The notes beneath the pieces were generated by a model. The model did no database searches, was not told where the DNA came from, and worked only from the letters and a program-made list of their open reading frames with translations. Positions 63,352 through 64,000 of a DNA stretch of 64,000 bases are shown one piece after another. The position numbers were made by a program, and so were the translations under genes. This stretch comes from Caulobacter sp. (lineage in GTDB: Bacteria; Pseudomonadota; Alphaproteobacteria; Caulobacterales; Caulobacteraceae). Every line of letters starts with the position of its first letter. Within the stretch, counting starts at the first letter, position 1. The stretch is from positions 1-64,000 of the forward strand of contig WGLL01000001.1 in NCBI GenBank assembly GCA_016125585.1. Reading direction: 5' to 3'.

Positions 63352-64000
63352 CCCAGCCTGGCGCGGCCGTCGGGCGCGGAGCCGGCTCGACTTCGGCGGA
63401 CGCCGCGCTGGAAACCTGGTTGACCCATCTGGCCGCCGAGCGCCGCGCCTCGCCGCGCACGCTTGAGGCCTACCGCGCCGGCGCCGCCCATTATCTGGCC
63501 TTCCTGACCCGCCATCGCGCCGAGACCCTGACTGTCGAGGCCCTGGGATCTGTCTCCGCAGCCGAGGTGCGCGCATGGCTGGCCGACCGCCGCGGCGGCC
63601 GCGACGGGGACCGGGAACTGGCGGCCCGCTCTCTCTCCCAGGCCCTGTCGGCAGTGCGCTCCTTTCACGGCTTTGTCGATCGGCGGCTGGGCGTCGCCTG
63701 TCCCGGACTGGCCCTCGTGCGCGGCCCCAGGGTTCGCCCCGGCGCGCCCCGGCCGGTCAGCGAGGACCAGGCGCGGGGTCTGATCATCGAGGCCGCCGCC
63801 GACCCCGACCGCGACCCCTGGGAAGGCCTGCGCGACCAGGCCGTGCTGACCCTGCTGTGGGGCTGCGGCCTGCGGATCTCCGAGGCCCTGTCCCTGACCC
63901 GGGGCGATGCGCCGCTCGGCGAGGCGATGCGCATCACCGGCAAGGGCGGAAAGACCCGCATCGTGCCGGTCCTGCCCGCCGTGCGCGCGGCGGTGGACGC
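63348..64000 (+). CDS. xerC: Tyrosine recombinase XerC (C-terminus beyond window)
   Basis: 217 codons visible. The SAM-like core-binding domain (ETWLTHLAAERRASPRTLEAY, and SLSQALSAVRSFHGFV) is followed by the catalytic domain with the first active-site Arg in LLWGCGLRISEAL and the Lys in GKGGKTRIVPV; the remaining His-Arg-His/Trp-Tyr residues lie outside. XerC with XerD resolves chromosome dimers at dif. It starts at GTG, overlapping the DUF484 stop by four bases. XerC rather than XerD is inferred from the DUF484 linkage. Confidence 0.92.
   Translation, partial: MTQPGAAVGRGAGSTSADAALETWLTHLAAERRASPRTLEAYRAGAAHYLAFLTRHRAETLTVEALGSVSAAEVRAWLADRRGGRDGDRELAARSLSQALSAVRSFHGFVDRRLGVACPGLALVRGPRVRPGAPRPVSEDQARGLIIEAAADPDRDPWEGLRDQAVLTLLWGCGLRISEALSLTRGDAPLGEAMRITGKGGKTRIVPVLPAVRAAVD

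Overview
The window is a GC-rich (about 70% by eye) bacterial chromosome segment of about 75 genes. It most likely comes from an alphaproteobacterium of the Caulobacterales (Caulobacter/Phenylobacterium-like). The Obg/CgtA sequence, many TonB-dependent receptors, an HWE-family kinase, short operons with ATGA/GTGA overlaps and the dispersed CGTCAYCCCGG palindromes all point there. The genus cannot be fixed from sequence alone. No rRNA, tRNA, CRISPR array or prophage was seen. The only transposon sequence is one end of an IS5-family element at the left edge.

Layout. 0-7 kb: IS5 end, an AAHS-type MFS transporter, signal peptidase lepB, a ribbon-helix-helix/membrane/EF-hand protein, a Tat-type serine hydrolase, then obgE, a secreted protein and proB. 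7-11 kb: kefF-kefC (minus), divergent from a SCOT CoA-transferase pair. 11-16 kb: an HSD10-like SDR, a secreted protein overlapping an orphan xdhC, and a three-gene sugar-type cassette (aminotransferase-like, aldo/keto reductase-like, SpsF-like) whose members all seem to have lost key catalytic residues. 16-25 kb: a cobalamin-riboswitch-controlled BtuB receptor, a LytTR membrane regulator, and a DUF2141/carotenoid-oxygenase/TetR/TonB-receptor group.

25-36 kb is the TCA block sucC, sucD, sucA (E1o), sucB (E2o) and lpdA (E3). It is interrupted by two paralogous secreted proteins between sucC and sucD and by two small membrane proteins between sucB and lpdA. The products form succinyl-CoA synthetase and the complete 2-oxoglutarate dehydrogenase complex. 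The SCOT pair at 9.6-10.9 kb can also use the succinyl-CoA made here.

36-49 kb: an HSL-type esterase, an HWE histidine kinase, a phosphonate-type ABC transporter (phnC-phnD-phnE) followed by a PstS-like binding protein, a DUF2254 membrane protein, a polyamine pair (ornithine/lysine decarboxylase plus a deoxyhypusine-synthase-like enzyme), a lipoprotein, a Ca/Na antiporter, Zur and a thioesterase. 49-55.7 kb: a hydrolase, a dienoyl-CoA isomerase-like protein, a pentapeptide-repeat protein, CorA, a CHAP amidase, an acyltransferase and TerC. 55.8-59.5 kb looks like an acquired detoxification islet: TetR, thioesterase and Bcr/CflA efflux, divergent from a 2-hydroxychromene-2-carboxylate isomerase and an SDR around a shared palindromic operator. 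59.6-64 kb: priA with a remodelled zinc region, divergent from transaldolase, DUF484 and xerC (cut by the window end).

The best leads for something new are the eroded-active-site sugar cassette (13.6-16.3 kb), the RHH-membrane-EF-hand protein (2.2-2.7 kb), the secreted paralogs inside the suc operon (26.5-27.9 kb), and the double-hairpin leader between the B12 riboswitch and btuB.
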